In this document: piece by piece, positions 1-12,304 of the stretch
Position numbering within the stretch: the stretch's first letter is position 1
Layout of the letters: every line of letters begins with the position of its first letter
Position numbers and translations under genes: made by a program
The notes under the pieces: generated by a model
Told to the model about the DNA's origin: nothing
What the model saw: the letters and a program-made list of their open reading frames with translations, nothing else
The model's database searches: none
NCBI GenBank assembly: GCA_037179385.1
Contig: CM074180.1
Location: 25,587,455 to 25,651,454, forward strand
From: Holothuria scabra
Lineage: Eukaryota; Echinodermata; Holothuroidea; Aspidochirotida; Holothuriidae
DNA length: 64,000 nt
Direction of reading: 5' to 3'

Positions 1-41
1 ATAGCAATGACTGTCAATAAATTTGAGGCCTCCGTTAGCAG

Positions 42-1722
42 ATAATAAGCCCTCGAACAGGGGTGTGTGTTCGTTACATAGCCTAGGCTCATTCCTCTCA
101 CAACACAGCCCTTGCCCAGATAAACTTCACAACTGTAGTCACTAGCCAGGAAGCTGGCGGACCATCACCTCCTGCGTCCCCAAATAACATACAAACACAC
201 AGCCCTGTTCAAGGCTAGCAGATAATTAGCCCTCAATCAGTGCCTTGTATACTACGCTCCAAATTCAAGGCCCTTAGTGTGTACATTGACCAAACATACA
301 ATTGGATAATACTGATCTAACACAAGATTTTCTGTTTATTCTGATCACATATGACACCAACATACATACAGATACATTCAGTTCTTTTATACTGTACCTT
401 CCTTTCAGTCAACAATGAGTGCCTCTGTTGATGATTTTGCGTGAAATTTTCAAGAAAATTGGTCGAAATTTCACCTAGCTATGCAAAGCCTACATGCTGA
501 GGTAGAAGAAATGATCCGTCATTTGATTGTTTCACATTTTAAAAATGAATGTGTATAAATGCATACAACAACTTCCTGTAAGTAACCCAAGCCCATTGTC
601 CAAAATTGACTAGTTCAACGGTTCTCATTCAGATATCCATTTTTTATAATCACCAAAAATTTTCTTAATGTTTTGAACATTGTCAAAAATGTCAAACTAT
701 CTAAAATTTTGAAAAAAATCTTAGTATAACTGGAAATACTGATTATATCCCATAATCATTTTGAGTATCCACTTGACTGCAAGCTCGACTGCATATCGAT
801 GACTGGGGCATTGTTGTGTGAGACAGTTATTGACAAAATAATTACAGCTATCCACTTATGCAGATAAAAAACTGATTCCCTAGTCCCCAGACTGATTACC
901 GCAGTCTTCAATCAGGGGTTAATTTTTGTACCAACAGCGGGTATGCGTTGCTTCCTACATAAGTTGTCGATCATATATTACAAAACATATCATATTTAAA
1001 GAAAATCATAGCAATGATCATTAATATTAAGAAAATTTCCACTTTGGAGAGAAAAAAGTTATGTGCAGTAAGAGACACCGTATATTTACCACTCATTGGC
1101 AGAAAAACAACCCCCAGGTTTCACGCTTTCTTCTCTGGTCAAAGGTCACTGCTATGAAGAATGACGACCTGCAGCACATGACTTAACACAAGACAGCATC
1201 AGAGTCTTCATTACAACACATTTCTTCATCAAATTGCACATCAGTTTCAATCATTGAAGGTGTAATAGTGTTTATATTGTTGGTAGGCCTAAGTAACATG
1301 GGTTAGGCCTACAGTTTGTTGTGTAACCAAGTCGATTTGTTGATGTGAGAGCTTAAAATGCTTGCCACAGCACCGCTGCTGCGGCAATTTTTACGTTTGG
1401 TCAATATACCCTATAAGGACCTACTACACTTACTTTAAGTACTAATGGAGCGTAGTGTGTAGGGCCTGATTGAGGACTAGCAGTAGCAGTAGCAGATACA
1501 GGCCTAGGCTAGGAGTAGGACTAAGTTAGGCCTAACGTTAGGGCCTAGGCCTAGGCTAGGCTTGTTATTAATCATAACCTTTGGCTGGTCTTACATGAAA
1601 CACCATGCAAAAATGTAAGACAGGGAAGCACTTTACGAGCAATTGCGATTGGACTGGTAAAAAATCCCGACAAGGCTAGCCCTCCAACAGGCCTAACGAA
1701 CACACAGCCTTGTTCGCGGGCT
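42..1722. repeat. Degenerate inverted-repeat (foldback-like) element
   Basis: Two pairs of inverted segments are nested. Outer pair: AGCCCTCGAACAGGG...TGTGTGTTCGTTA near 51-80 against the complement of 1690-1722. Inner pair: TAGCCCTCAATCAG...TACTACGCTCCA near 227-265 against the complement of 1446-1482. The 1675-1722 arm is itself a hairpin (CTAGCCC...GGGCTAG). No transposase frame lies between the arms. Arms are eroded and boundaries approximate. Confidence 0.5.
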
Positions 1723-2046
1723 AGAAAAGGATGACAAGCCATCCGGCCCGTTTCGCTGAACCGGTATCCTACTAAGCCTTACGTAATATCCATTCGGATG
1801 AATTTTCTTCGAGTTCACTATGACATAACGTTAGGCCAGGTCTACAGTTTGTTCCATGTCATGAGGAATTACTACTTTTAAGCTGTAGACTTGGCCTATG
1901 TATACAGTAATTCGAGGCTATAATTGTACCAAAAAGGAGATGAATGCTAGTAGTTATCCCCAAGTTACTTTTTAAATCTTTCGTTCTTCCGACAGTGGAG
2001 TCCGAGTTCAGTTTACCAATTTGAAGCTATCACAGAGTTAATCTCC
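1723..2046. other. Unassigned DNA
   Basis: No reading frame of note, no RNA gene and no recognised repeat in this stretch, which separates the inverted-repeat element from the LINE fragment. Confidence 0.6.
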
Positions 2047-2058
2047 GGATTCATCCTC
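2047..2058. repeat. Left target-site duplication of the LINE fragment
   Basis: GGATTCATCCTC here is identical to 2845-2856 on the other side of the LINE. Related GATTCATCC motifs recur to about 2920, so a pre-existing local repeat is an alternative. Confidence 0.55.
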
Positions 2059-2844
2059 GTATTTAATATAACATAACATAACAGGTTATTAAAAGGGCAA
2101 AGGAGGGATGTAAAGGCCCTATAAGATGCCCTGTAATCCAAAAAGCCCCCCAAAACAAAGCAAACCACCAACACCTAAAGAGCCCAGAAAGATTAGATTC
2201 TACCACAATCATGGAAAAACTTGTCAATATTAACCTTAAAACGGTGCACTGATGTGGAGTTAACAACCTACTCAGGCAGGCTATTCCACTCACTTACAAC
2301 CCTATGACAGAAACTGAACTTCCTAATGTCAAGTCTAGCAAAAGACTTTTCAAGCAATGGCCTCTAACCCGAGGATTACTTTGGACCTTTAAATAACTGC
2401 AAGCTAACAAAGGATTCCCTTCAGATAGAAATTTGTATACCTGGAGCATGTCCCCCCTAATCCTTCTCAGCTCCAAAGTGGTAAGCCCAAGCAGCGTAAG
2501 CCTTTGGGAATAAGGTAGATTTTTAACCTCAGGTATGAGTCGGGTAGCTCTCTTCTGAACTTGCTCTAAAAGCAATTTGTCCTTTTCAAAGAAGGGACTC
2601 CAGGCCTGTGCAGCATAGTCGAGATGGGGTCGAACCAGCTGCTTATACAAATTTAGCACAATTTCTTTACTAAAACTCTTAAAATTCCTCCTGATCAACC
2701 CAAGCACCCTATTTGCCCTTGCAGCAGTAGCTGCGCACTGCCTAGATGACTTTAAATCTCCCGTAATAACTACACCAAGGTCTTTCTCAGAAGTCACTTT
2801 GTTCAAATTAGTACCATTCGTAGTATAATCATTTAAACACGACA
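2059..2844 (-). pseudogene. 5'-truncated CR1/L2-like non-LTR retrotransposon, reverse-transcriptase C-terminal region
   Basis: On the minus strand the translation runs GTNLNKVTSEKDLGVVI, then ANRVLGLIRRNF, RPHLDYAAQAWSP and RATRLIPEVKNLPY. These are the usual post-palm sequences of CR1/L2/jockey-type reverse transcriptases. Near 2341-2348 a one-base frameshift moves the frame to FARLDIRKFSF and VVSEWNSLPE, which meets an in-frame TAG (2268-2270) before the natural TAA (2193-2195). The 3' end carries TGTTA repeats, a typical microsatellite tail. The copy is 5' truncated and dead. GGATTCATCCTC flanks both ends. Confidence 0.88.
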
Positions 2845-2856
2845 GGATTCATCCTC
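2845..2856. repeat. Right target-site duplication of the LINE fragment
   Basis: Exact copy of the 12 bases at 2047-2058, at the truncated 5' end of the LINE. GATTCATCC(T/C)C-like words continue to about 2960. Confidence 0.55.
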
Positions 2857-3008
2857 AAATATAGGCATTTTCATCCTCGTATTCAAACCATCCTCGGTTT
2901 CAGTCTCAGATTCATCCCCGGATTCGAGTGCAAATCCAAGGATGAAGCCTAGAATGAATCCTGTGACAGCTACCTTCAGATTGACCTGAATACAGTAGAA
3001 GCTGACAG

Positions 3009-3406
3009 CGTGTTTGGTCTGAACGGTAAGAGCATCCTCTCACGCGGAAGGCCCGGGTTCTCTTCCCAGGTCGAGTCACACCAAAGACTCTGAAAATGTA
3101 ACCTTCTGCCGTTGTTATTCACCTGTGTGCAACCAGCTGACTAAGCAGGTGGCTGACGGGGAAGGGAGTCACAGACTCATGTAGTCCCCCTTTAGTTGCC
3201 TCAAGCGATCTTTAGTGAGGAAGGACATGTCGATAGAGTTGCAATCGACAGCTTCAGGTGCACGGTAACTGCGTTGTGCATAAGCAACGGAAAGGGAAAA
3301 CAATTAAGCTAGTTACTACAACTGAAAAAAGGCCATGTCAGTCTCGATTGAACCAAAATGTTGGAACTTGGGTCTTAAAACTTTATCTCGTAACTAACTA
3401 ACTGGA
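3009..3406 (+). mobile_element. tRNA-headed SINE (family A), long variant
   Basis: The head GGTCTAACGGT-like A box and a GGGTTC-type B box (about 3016-3075) are followed by the family body: ACTCTGAAAATG, CTGCCGTTGT, CATAAGCAACGG, ACAACTGAAAAAAGGCC. The 3' end is a CTAACTAACTAAC-like tail. Compared with the copy at 47428 it carries about 155 extra bases (about 3116-3270) in the middle. Confidence 0.8.
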
Positions 3407-3619
3407 TACAGTAGTTATGAATGCACGCACAACAACATCAATGCACGGAAATCCGAGCACTTTTTGGAGTCGGGTCCCATGCGGCCCGTCGGTAGGTGCC
3501 TTTGCTTTCTTTTTTTTTTCATTTTTTGCACGACCCGCGAAATGTCTCAAGGGAAACTCCATGTCTTTTTCAAGTAAGAGAACTTTTTGCGATTTTGAGA
3601 AGGAGTAGTGAGAAGACTG
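3407..3619. other. Unassigned DNA with a T-rich run
   Basis: Short open frames here are T-tract translations without homology clues. Nothing else recognised. Confidence 0.5.
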
Positions 3620-4620
3620 TCCAAAATTTCCTCAAAATCTAAATTCGGGCAGGAATTTGGGAAAAGATTCGGACAGCCCTTTATTTTGGAAAAATGGGAT
3701 GGTTCTTCAGAAAATTCCTAAATGTTGCCGAAATCTTGAAAAGATATGCCCGAAAAAGGAAAGAATCGTTATATAGTCGAAATAAAATTTTCATGAAAAG
3801 CCAAGTCAATATTCCAAAGCAATATATTCCTTCTGCCCTTAAATCGGGCAACGCAAAAAACTATTATTCGTGACTTTTACTTCACAGATATTCACCACAC
3901 AATGCCCGAAATTGGCGAATATCCAAATTCTTTCAAGCATTTGCCCGAAAATGGAAAAGTAACATAGTAAGGGCAACATAGTTACGAAAAATTAAAGAGA
4001 TAAAAAAAAATCGCGATACATTTGGGAAGCCTGTGGCTTATAAGAAACAATCATTTTTTTCGAAATGACCGATTATTTTAAGAGCATCAAACCTTTGCCG
4101 AAAAAACAGAAAACGGCAAAATAACCAAGATCTGCGATACATTTGGGTAAAATGTGAAAAAAGGTTCCCATCATGCCCACTTCATAATGCAGTCTTGCAA
4201 AAATATCCCGAAATGGTCAGATATTCGGGCAAAGGTTAAAAATGCTGGGACGTTATCAATTGCCAAATTAATTCAACGGACAGACAGGAGGGTGCAGGTT
4301 CAGGTGCCCAAAAGTTTGCAATCTATCCTGCTCTAGAGCCAGATACTGGCAATTGTTATGAAAATCGGGTAATTTGTTTTTCGATTCTTTAATGATGCAG
4401 TGTGAGAATATGTTCCCATATAAGTCTGCTCGAAAATTTATTTAAACACATGCACCTTGTATGTTACATTTTTTCAAAAATAAAATCATATATAGTCGGA
4501 AGTTCGGGCAGTCACACAGTTTTATAAACATATATTCAATTAAGTCTAGAGTCGCAATAGAGTAAAATTCATAATCATGTTTTCAATTCCGTTTTGTGGT
4601 TTTCCCCCAAAAATATGCGG
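3620..4620 (+). repeat. GCCCGAA-rich repeat module, copy 1
   Basis: Many GCCCGAA/TTCGGGC words occur in both orientations. Shared blocks with 61110-62110 include AAATTCGGGCAGG, ATATATAGTCGGAAGTTCGG and TTCAATTCCGTT before a CCCC run. An internal duplication (GCGATACATTTGGG at about 4013 and 4134) makes this copy irregular. No coding potential. A second module follows at 4690-4805. Confidence 0.7.
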
Positions 4621-4689
4621 GACCATTTCATCGATTGGTATTGATACATTTTATCTGGAAATTTTCTGATCAATAGCGATTGCTTAGAT

Positions 4690-4805
4690 CCCCCTGTAAG
4701 CCTGGCAAATGCATTCTTCGCCTGTCTCAGGGGTCCGATTTTGCAAACTTTCCAACCCTCCGCGCCAACCAGTCGTATAGCTCCGCGTAGATAGTCTTCC
4801 TAACA
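4690..4805 (+). repeat. Module-B repeat copy following the GCCCGAA module
   Basis: AAGCCTGGCAAATGC, TGTCTCAGGGG, CTCCGCGCCAACCAG and CTCCGCGTAGATAGTC align with the module-B blocks seen at 12535, 18110-18690, 21290 and 63060. Confidence 0.65.
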
Positions 4806-6224
4806 GGATTTTAGTTTCAAGTGAACCTTTTTTGCAACCTTAACCTCAAAATATAGCGACTTCTTAGACCCCTTTTAAGCGTATCGAAAAGTTTCGTTCA
4901 AAAACGATCATTTGCTCATTTTACACCAAAATTTCTAAATAGTTCTAATTAGGGTAAGCTTAATCAGTTATGCTTCAAAATGATAGGCTATGTCTTGGTG
5001 AAAATAACCCATGAAACGCCAATTTTCATTTGAAATAGGCCTTACATGATTTTTGACGATTTCAAAAGTTTGTGACGTCATAATTTGGGGGAATTTCCCC
5101 AAAATACGAGTCATTTCATGTCTTAACAACTCGGTTTACGACAAAATTATAGACTCAAATAGAAGCAAATCTTTTCCTCCTGCTACCTGTGACATGCAGC
5201 TACCAGAAAAGCGTTTAGCCATTTCGATATATTTGTGGCTAGAAGTATTAATCCTTTAAGTTATGAAAATTTGGGGTGAAAAGGACATTTTTGCTTATAG
5301 ACATCAATTCCCATAAATTTATGATTTACGACGAAATTAAAGGGTGTCCCCAATCAAAAAAGTAATCACTGGGCAGGTGGGTGTGTAATAGTACGAACCG
5401 TGATCACAAATAAATTAGCCAGACCTTAAAACACAACCCCGAGTACTATTGAGCAAAAAACCGAGCAATACACCATGCACCCACATACTGTAACGCATTT
5501 AAGAGGTTTATGATCGAAACTTTTCGATATGTATAGAAAATGACATTTTTTGGCTTTTTTTCAACAAATATTTAAAAATCTAGAGTTTGTTTAGAAGAAA
5601 ATTTTAAAAAAATGGCTCTGTAAGGACCATTAAAAAGTTAGGGTGTTTAATTAAGAATCTGTCTTTCATAAAAATAATAAACCTTACATAGGCTACAGCT
5701 GGAACTCTTTTGGGGTTACGCATTTCATTGTACAAGGCCTAGTTACTAAGGCTTTCAGACGAAACTGGAAATGTGCCAGGAAAATTTTTCCCCTTTTTGA
5801 ACGAAGATTTGAAAATTAACAGAAATTTTTGAATGTTATGAAACAATTTGCATTTTGGGTAAGGTTACAATGAAATTTTGGGTTTTTTATTTACTGATAT
5901 GCCTGTCAAGAGCAATTGTCGGAGTGATTAAGAGCGTTAACTGGGTGTTTTATTGTACGGATATATCCAACGAAAATGAAAAAGTTTAACATTTTTAACA
6001 AATATTAGAGAAAGTTAAGGTTTTGTTGGTGGAACTGTAATTTTATGACAGATTTGGGGGTTTATGGAAGAATCTGACCCTCTCATGAGCAAAATCAAGA
6101 AGGGGGTGATTTGTACTTTTGTTGGGGTTTCTGAATTACATCATGGAGACTCAGGCCCTCGGAATTTTCCTCGCGGGAACAGTTTGGCTTTCATGTATTT
6201 CAAGTTTTATATTTTGTATATTGA
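4806..6224. other. AT-rich DNA without genes
   Basis: An inverted pair, TATCGAAAAGTTTCG near 4880 and its near-complement near 5515-5530, is the only structure noticed. Short open frames show no protein-like composition. Confidence 0.5.
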
Positions 6225-6920
6225 CATAGGCGTACGGGAGTGTTTCAATTTGGTAGGAGGCAGAATATCCTATTTTGTCTGAAAAATGTGATCCTGCCCG
6301 AAAAACTAACTAAGAGCGCACAGAAATTTTTGAAAATTTGAAAACCACACACAGCTGGAAATGGGATTTCCCAGGCTCGTAACCTGAAACAAAGCAGTCT
6401 TCATTTTCAGCTTTATCCCAGCTTGATCCGCTTTGAAATTTTCACTTCATATTTCCCTCAAACGAAGAATAATTTGCATGCATGCATTGTTCTGCTGAGT
6501 AATCTGTTCGTCCAAAACACTATCCAAGCGGAGCGCCACCATAACTTGAGGGAAAAGGTACATGTAATGAATTTAAACAGAGCTACATGAACTATGAGCT
6601 ATAAGAGGTAATTGAAAATCAATTCCTAAAAATAGTGTTGTTAAAGGAGAAATATGTTCAAGGTCACCCATCCAGTCCTTGCGGATTTTTTTACATATTT
6701 TTTTTTAATTTTTAGGCCTCCCCCGACGAAACTACCGACCTTCCCCGACGGGGGGGCAGTGCTCCCCGACGTGGGGCATGGCCCCCGCCCGCCGCTGGTG
6801 CCACCCCTGGGTCAGGGTTTTCAAAATTTCCTTTACGTTTCGCCGCAACTTGTGGTGGGGTTCCACTCAGACCGCTTCACAGCAGAATTTAAACACTGAA
6901 ATGCTCCACTACGCCTATGG
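6225..6920. repeat. Element bounded by CATAGGCGTACG ... TACGCCTATGG
   Basis: The left end CATAGGCGTACG (6225-6236) and right end TACGCCTATGG (6910-6920) are inverted. Module-B sequence runs inward on the minus strand after the left end (TGAAAAATGTGATCCTGCCCGAA, about 6280-6302; GCGGAGCGCCACCATAA near 6528) and on the plus strand before the right end. A C/G-rich GGGGGGGCAGTGCTCCCC stretch lies near 6745-6770. Heavily eroded. Confidence 0.5.
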
Positions 6921-7094
6921 AAATACCTTACTCATCCGTGCACTGGAACAGCTGCTTGCAACATACAGCAGGATTCCGGATTTGCAATCCTAGGATACAT
7001 CGTTCAGTGGAGTAATGAACTGAGCTAATCAGTATCTCAAAAGTGTGTTTGAATCTGAGAAAAATCACAAATCTTTCGTACCAGAATTAAAGAC

Positions 7095-7410
7095 AAATAA
7101 ACCTGGCAAATGCCATTTCCAGTCATCTGGGAGGTGTTAAAATGCAAAATTTTCTTTGTACGCCTCGCACCAACTGATGGTGGCGCTACGCTTAGATTGT
7201 AAGCTCCAGCTCCCTTCCCCTCCCCCATAGCCCCGACGAAAAAATCCTATATAGCTACTCCACTCAATACGCTTCTGACAGTTGCTATGATAGCACGTTA
7301 GATAGCCCGGAAAAGGACCATTTCCCGTGATCTCGGGAGTATTTTGGGCCGAAATTTTCTTCGTACGCTCCTCGCCAACTAATGGTGGCGCGCCGCTAAG
7401 ATCATGAGTA
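7095..7410 (+). repeat. Two successive module-B repeat copies
   Basis: First copy about 7100-7200 (CCTGGCAAATGCCATTTCC, CTGATGGTGGCGCTACGC). Second about 7300-7410 (ATTTCCCGTGATCTCGGGAG, CTAATGGTGGCGCGCCGC). The pattern is the same as in the other module-B copies. Confidence 0.7.
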
Positions 7411-9498
7411 GTGACACCGACTATACCCCCCCCCCTTTTTTTTAAAGACGGATCCTCGTCAGTGTTAGTTTGCCACCCCAATTGACAGATCAATAAATTC
7501 TTGCTACAACGCCCAGTGTCCCCCATCTCACCTTAAAACCTTGTTGTCTTAAAACGCTCACATCCCCTTTGAGAGTTTGTTGGCTTGAAACGCCAAATAT
7601 ACGAGATTTACCAAACAAAATTCCAAATGTTGACGGTTGAATTGTTCAGGTTATATCCACTCCCTTTCCTCACTTTTCATTCCTATTTGCTTTCCCAGTC
7701 GTTACGGGGGCAACTTTTAATCAGAAAAACAGCTGATGGCTACATTCACCCCAGATTTCAGTTTGAGACGTCCCCTAAAATTCAAATACTGACATTGAAT
7801 TGCTCGTCAACCTGACAGCCTCCACCCACACTCACTGTCATTACCCCGCGCCTAATCTCTCCAACGGCATTTTTATAAGCTGTTTTTTTGTTGAAGCATG
7901 GTGACTTGTTCAATGCATACGCTTTTCATGTGGACAGTACTGCCAGCACTGCAAAGCTTTCATGACTTCATGAACTCGCTAATACTCGCTCGGCAACAGT
8001 CGCAACAACTTTTATGTTAATTGTTATGTGGGACGTGCACTCGGCACGTATTTCTGTGAATCACGTGCATCATTTCGCGCGCATTCTTGTGTGAAATGAA
8101 TACAATCATATACATAGGGTAAACAATTACGCGGAAAAACACAAAGCGCGCGTGACGTGACCCGTCCACGTGGTTGGGTTGTTGACATATATCATTCTAC
8201 ATCGATCATAGAGCTAGTTGTGGATATGATGTACATGAAACAACAATAGGGTTAGCAATAGGCTACGCACATGACAAAGTAAGACGAAGTTAGACTTAGA
8301 GCGAAACAGTTTTAAGTTTGGGAACAAGTGTGATGGTCATCAATTCGAAAGAATGTTATTTCAAGAATTAAACCTGATCTAAAGAGTTCAAGAAAGGCAA
8401 CGAAAACAAGTGGATATTGCATGATCCGTTCATTCATGGTAAATTGGCAATTTAATTGATTTCAGTTTTTTTCTTTCTAGAAAAGTAAACTAGCCTTACC
8501 TTAGTTCGGCCTAACTTAGTCCTAAGGAATTAGGCCTAGGCTAACTTAGTTATTGTTACGCTTAACTGTTACTGACCAGGCTAGTAGGCTTGTAGGTTAG
8601 AGTTACTGTGGGAGTGTGGGGTGTATAGGCCTAAGTTCTAAATCTAACTAAAGTAAAGGCGTCAACGTTGGGTCTTCGATCCTAGCCCAATCCATTAGGT
8701 CAGTAATAATAGGCTAACTTAGTTAAAATATAGGCCTAGCCTATAGTGGACGTGGCATTATTCTTCAGAGACTAAAGCTTAGCCAAGTGTTACTAGGCTA
8801 GCCTACCTTAGCCTAATACTTGTTTTTGAAATAGACCAAATGTCAGGCAATATAAAATGAGGGGGGAAGGCTTTTCATCAGGGTGGGGGTTTTCGGTAGC
8901 CTTGGTTGGCTTAAAACGCCATGTGATTATGAATTAACGTAAGGCTTCAGGGCCGTCACCAGCTTTTTTCAAAAGAGGGGTGCGTTTTGAAACTCGAGCA
9001 TGTGGGTGAGGAAATTGTTGTGGACGAGACCACAAAGTAGCAGAAAGGGGTGGACATGGGAGGGGCCCCCTCCCATATGGTTGGGAGCTTTGCAATTTTT
9101 GGTGCATACCAAGAGAGGAAATTCAGGCGTAGGCTAGGATCAACTGTTTCTGGGAGGGTGATTGATAATTGTAATCATTATATTCTCCTTGAAAACACAT
9201 ATGAATGATTAACTCATAAATAAATTTGACCCCTAACACAATTGAAACTGTATGAAGTATGAAACACCCACAGTTTAAAATTTAGTCGGTCCTAATTTGG
9301 TTTACTCCTCCAGTAATGAGTCTGTCCACGATTATGAACCAATGTCCTGACGGGGACTATAAACTATAAACTGTTTTACGCTAACACACAACTTGGATGA
9401 AATGACTGATTCCTGTAAAAAAAAATACTGGTACATAGGCTAGACTATAACTGAGGCCACAGTGTCGTACTGCTAAATTTGCGAAGGATTCGGTAGCT
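7411..9498. other. No gene; AGGCCTA-rich stretch at about 8490-8830
   Basis: The 8490-8830 section is crowded with TAGGCCTA, TAACTTAG and CTAGGCT words, like 1490-1570. GGGCCGTCACCAG near 8951 is a short word shared (inverted) with about 14617-14632. No coding frame stands out. Confidence 0.5.
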
Positions 9499-9674
9499 TG
9501 TTAGTTAGTTAGATAGAGTTTAACGGCCCAGTTCCAACCTATTGGTTCAAGTCGAGCCGGCCACGGCCTTTTTCCAGTTGTGGCCCCCTGGATTGTTTCC
9601 CCTACTCCATTGCTTATGCTGAGCATCACGTACAACGGCAGTAGGTTCCTTTTTAGAGTCTTTGGTATGACTCG
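9499..9674 (-). mobile_element. tRNA-headed SINE (family A), head missing
   Basis: Minus-strand copy: the tail TTAGTTAGTTAGATAGAG, then ACGGCCCAGTTCCAACC, CAGTTGTGG and TTTGGTATGACTCG. It stops abruptly at 9674, where a module-B/G-run element begins, so the tRNA-like head is lost. Confidence 0.8.
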
Positions 9675-9890
9675 CAGTGGCGTAGCCCAGGATGGAATTT
9701 CCGGGGGGGGGGCTAGGTAATAATTGGGGGCTGGTACCTCCAAAGTTCAGGCGCGAAAAGACTTTCTACGCGGAGCGCCACCAGCGGTTGGCGGGGAGCG
9801 TGCAAGAAAATTTTGGGTTTTACAAACCCTTAAGATGGCTGGAAACGGCATTTCTTACGTGTTTTAAGCCGGTTGCGCCCAGCCTTGAAA
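9675..9890 (-). repeat. Module-B repeat with GGCGTAGCC/G-run terminus
   Basis: Begins GTGGCGTAGCCCAGG and a G10 run, then carries reversed module-B blocks (GCGGAGCGCCACCAG, AAAATTTTGGG, TGGCTGGAAACGGCA). The same end type (TTCTGGCTACGCC) closes the copies at 12716 and 21562. Confidence 0.7.
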
Positions 9891-12304
9891 TACGAATCTC
9901 ATGTCTGCCACTTCTCAAATAGTATGAACGAAAAATCAATCTGTGAAAGATGATAATATATACACTTTTTGGGGACCCAAAATCTGGGCATTTCTGATCT
10001 GTGTCATGGCCTGGAGGATGAGACCACTAGCGTAGCCAGCGGGGGGCAGAGTGCCCCCCCCCCCACAGAAATTTTGGGGACGCGATGGGCGACGTTGAAA
10101 AAATGAAGGGGAGCCCAAAAAATTAAAAAAAAATAAACGGCAAGAGGAGGGAGGGAATCGGGGGCATTTTTTACAGTTTTTCGGGGGGGGGGGCTCTTAG
10201 TCGTTACGATAAAGTATGCAGTCCCCGACGGCGACTAGTCTCCCCGATGGTTTACCTGTTTTTTGCTCTCAAGGGACAATTTTCCTAATAAGAACCCCAA
10301 ATTTTCGGCGCGCTACGCGCGCTGTAGATTCACTCGAGTTTTTTCAATACTTCCACTCCACATGTCTAGAGAGTGTAAGTCCTCTCAACCTTACCAAGTA
10401 ACTGGTAGGCAGAGTACACAGGTTATGCAGAGGTCGTAAATTTTATCCCATATCACAAAGCCTAGTTGCTGTTCTCTTGTGTGTGTCATGCGATAGGTCA
10501 GATGGTGAGCCACTCACGGAGCATATTTTGGCTATTTTATCGGGTATTCCAGGTGATTTCGACACAATGTATGTTATCCCCGATACGGTCTACAACCCCT
10601 ACAGTTTCTATTTTTTTTTTTTCCTTTTTGTTCTTAATGATTTCATAGGCTATGTTACTTTTGTAAGGCCACCAAAAAATTTCTCGCGCTTTGCGCGCTT
10701 TGCAATTTCACGATTCAGACTCAAAAGAACACTAACTCGGTTTTTAAAATATTAAGTAACATTGTGCAAAATGTGCCCAAGGCTGCAATGGCATGGGATA
10801 GTTAGGCTCCTTCATACCACCCCCCTCGACATAGGGGCTGTCGGAACTTGTGGTCGCTGGTATGGCCCGCCCCCTGTCGGGGATAACCTGTCGCCTTCTC
10901 ATGGTCGGTTTAGATACTTTGGCTTTCACAAGAGTTATTTCTGCGATAAAACCCAAAATGTTCGGTACGCTTTGCACACTCTTCCTCAGTTCCGTTACCT
11001 AGAGCTAATAAAGTACAAACCCTTCCCATCTTTTCATGTAAATTAATAAGTAGAATAAGTGGATTAATGTTCATGTCGGGAATTTCATCTCATTTCGCTA
11101 AACTTAGTTAACTATCTCTTGTGTTAATCGTGCGGTACGGACTCGAAGAAGAAATTACAATATAATTTGTGTCCGATAGGGCCCAAATGCCGAGACAATT
11201 TATTGACCTATATAAGATTTAAATAAGTACAGATTCTTTTTAGTGTAGGCTAACCCCAAAAATTTTTGCCCCTTTTCCACGGTTAAATCAGTGCGGAAAT
11301 ATCTTCCTCTAGCATATACAAATTTGATGTCGTATATGGCTCGCAATGGCAGGTATAGTGCACAGGTTTTCTTCAAACCTCCCTCACCAACTCATCGACG
11401 GCATCCTGGCTGTCGGGGCTTGGGTCGCTACCCACCCTGCCCCTCCCCCTTTCGGAGAGTGGCCCTTCGTCGGGCAAATCCTGGCGCCAAGCCTGGAGGG
11501 AAGACACATTTTTCCAGTTATGACTTGTATATGTGTAATGAAGCAATGAACTAGAAATGGAAGCTGCATTTTTTGGAGAGCGGCAACTATTTTGGAGGGG
11601 CGGTCAATTTCACTAGGAGGACGTGTCGGCCCTCTAAAACCCCTTGTGGAGAACACTGGAATCTAGTATAAAAAGAACAAAATATAGCACCATATTGCAT
11701 CTAAGCTCTTCGAGACAGCAAAACATTCCAAAAGGGGAAGGTGACACCCAGGGAGACAGGCCCGTGGTCAGGGGGTTCGCTCTTAGTCCCGCCCATACCT
11801 AATTTTTCTTATTTTTAATTTTTTTTTATTTAAATGGAGTTTTGGCGTTTTCAGGGCAAAATGTCAATTCCGCTGGTTTAGCCAAATAAATGTAAGCCTT
11901 ATGAGTAGCTGTTTTGTTCCAGTGCGACACAATTCCCTAGGGCCCCATTGACTCGTACCGAGTAACTCTCTCACAGTCACACACTAACCCTGCTAACTCT
12001 CGAGGGAATAAGGAAAACATTGATACAAGATTGAAAATGTCCAAAAATTCCAACTTAGGTGTTCACCAGATCGCTCAATTTTTATGTAAAATTGCAAAAT
12101 CTCCTTGGGGCAGGAGGGGAAGAACCACACCCTCTCCCCGTTCGGTCGCTCGGCTCCCAACTTGGGTGCTTCGCTCCCTCAAGAAAAGGCCACACCCCAG
12201 TGGCGGCGATGAAAAATGAAAAAGTTTGGGCTAAAGGTATCTTCAGCCCCTCAATATTTGTCAAGTGCTCCAATTAAGAAGCGGGGAGAATTTCGAAGTT
12301 GGGC
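9891..12304. other. Mosaic of eroded repeats with C/G runs, no gene
   Basis: Recurring but badly diverged units contain CCCCGACGG-like words and short GCGCGCTACGCGCGCT palindromes (about 10304-10325 and 10685-10702). G/C runs lie at about 10042-10070 and 10180-10192. Open frames of 60-95 codons here overlap one another on both strands and look like GC-rich repeat translations. Confidence 0.45.

Noticed and set aside
7137..7526. 129-codon minus frame
   Set aside because: It runs through two module-B repeat copies, and the same peptides appear in other repeat copies; a repeat translation.
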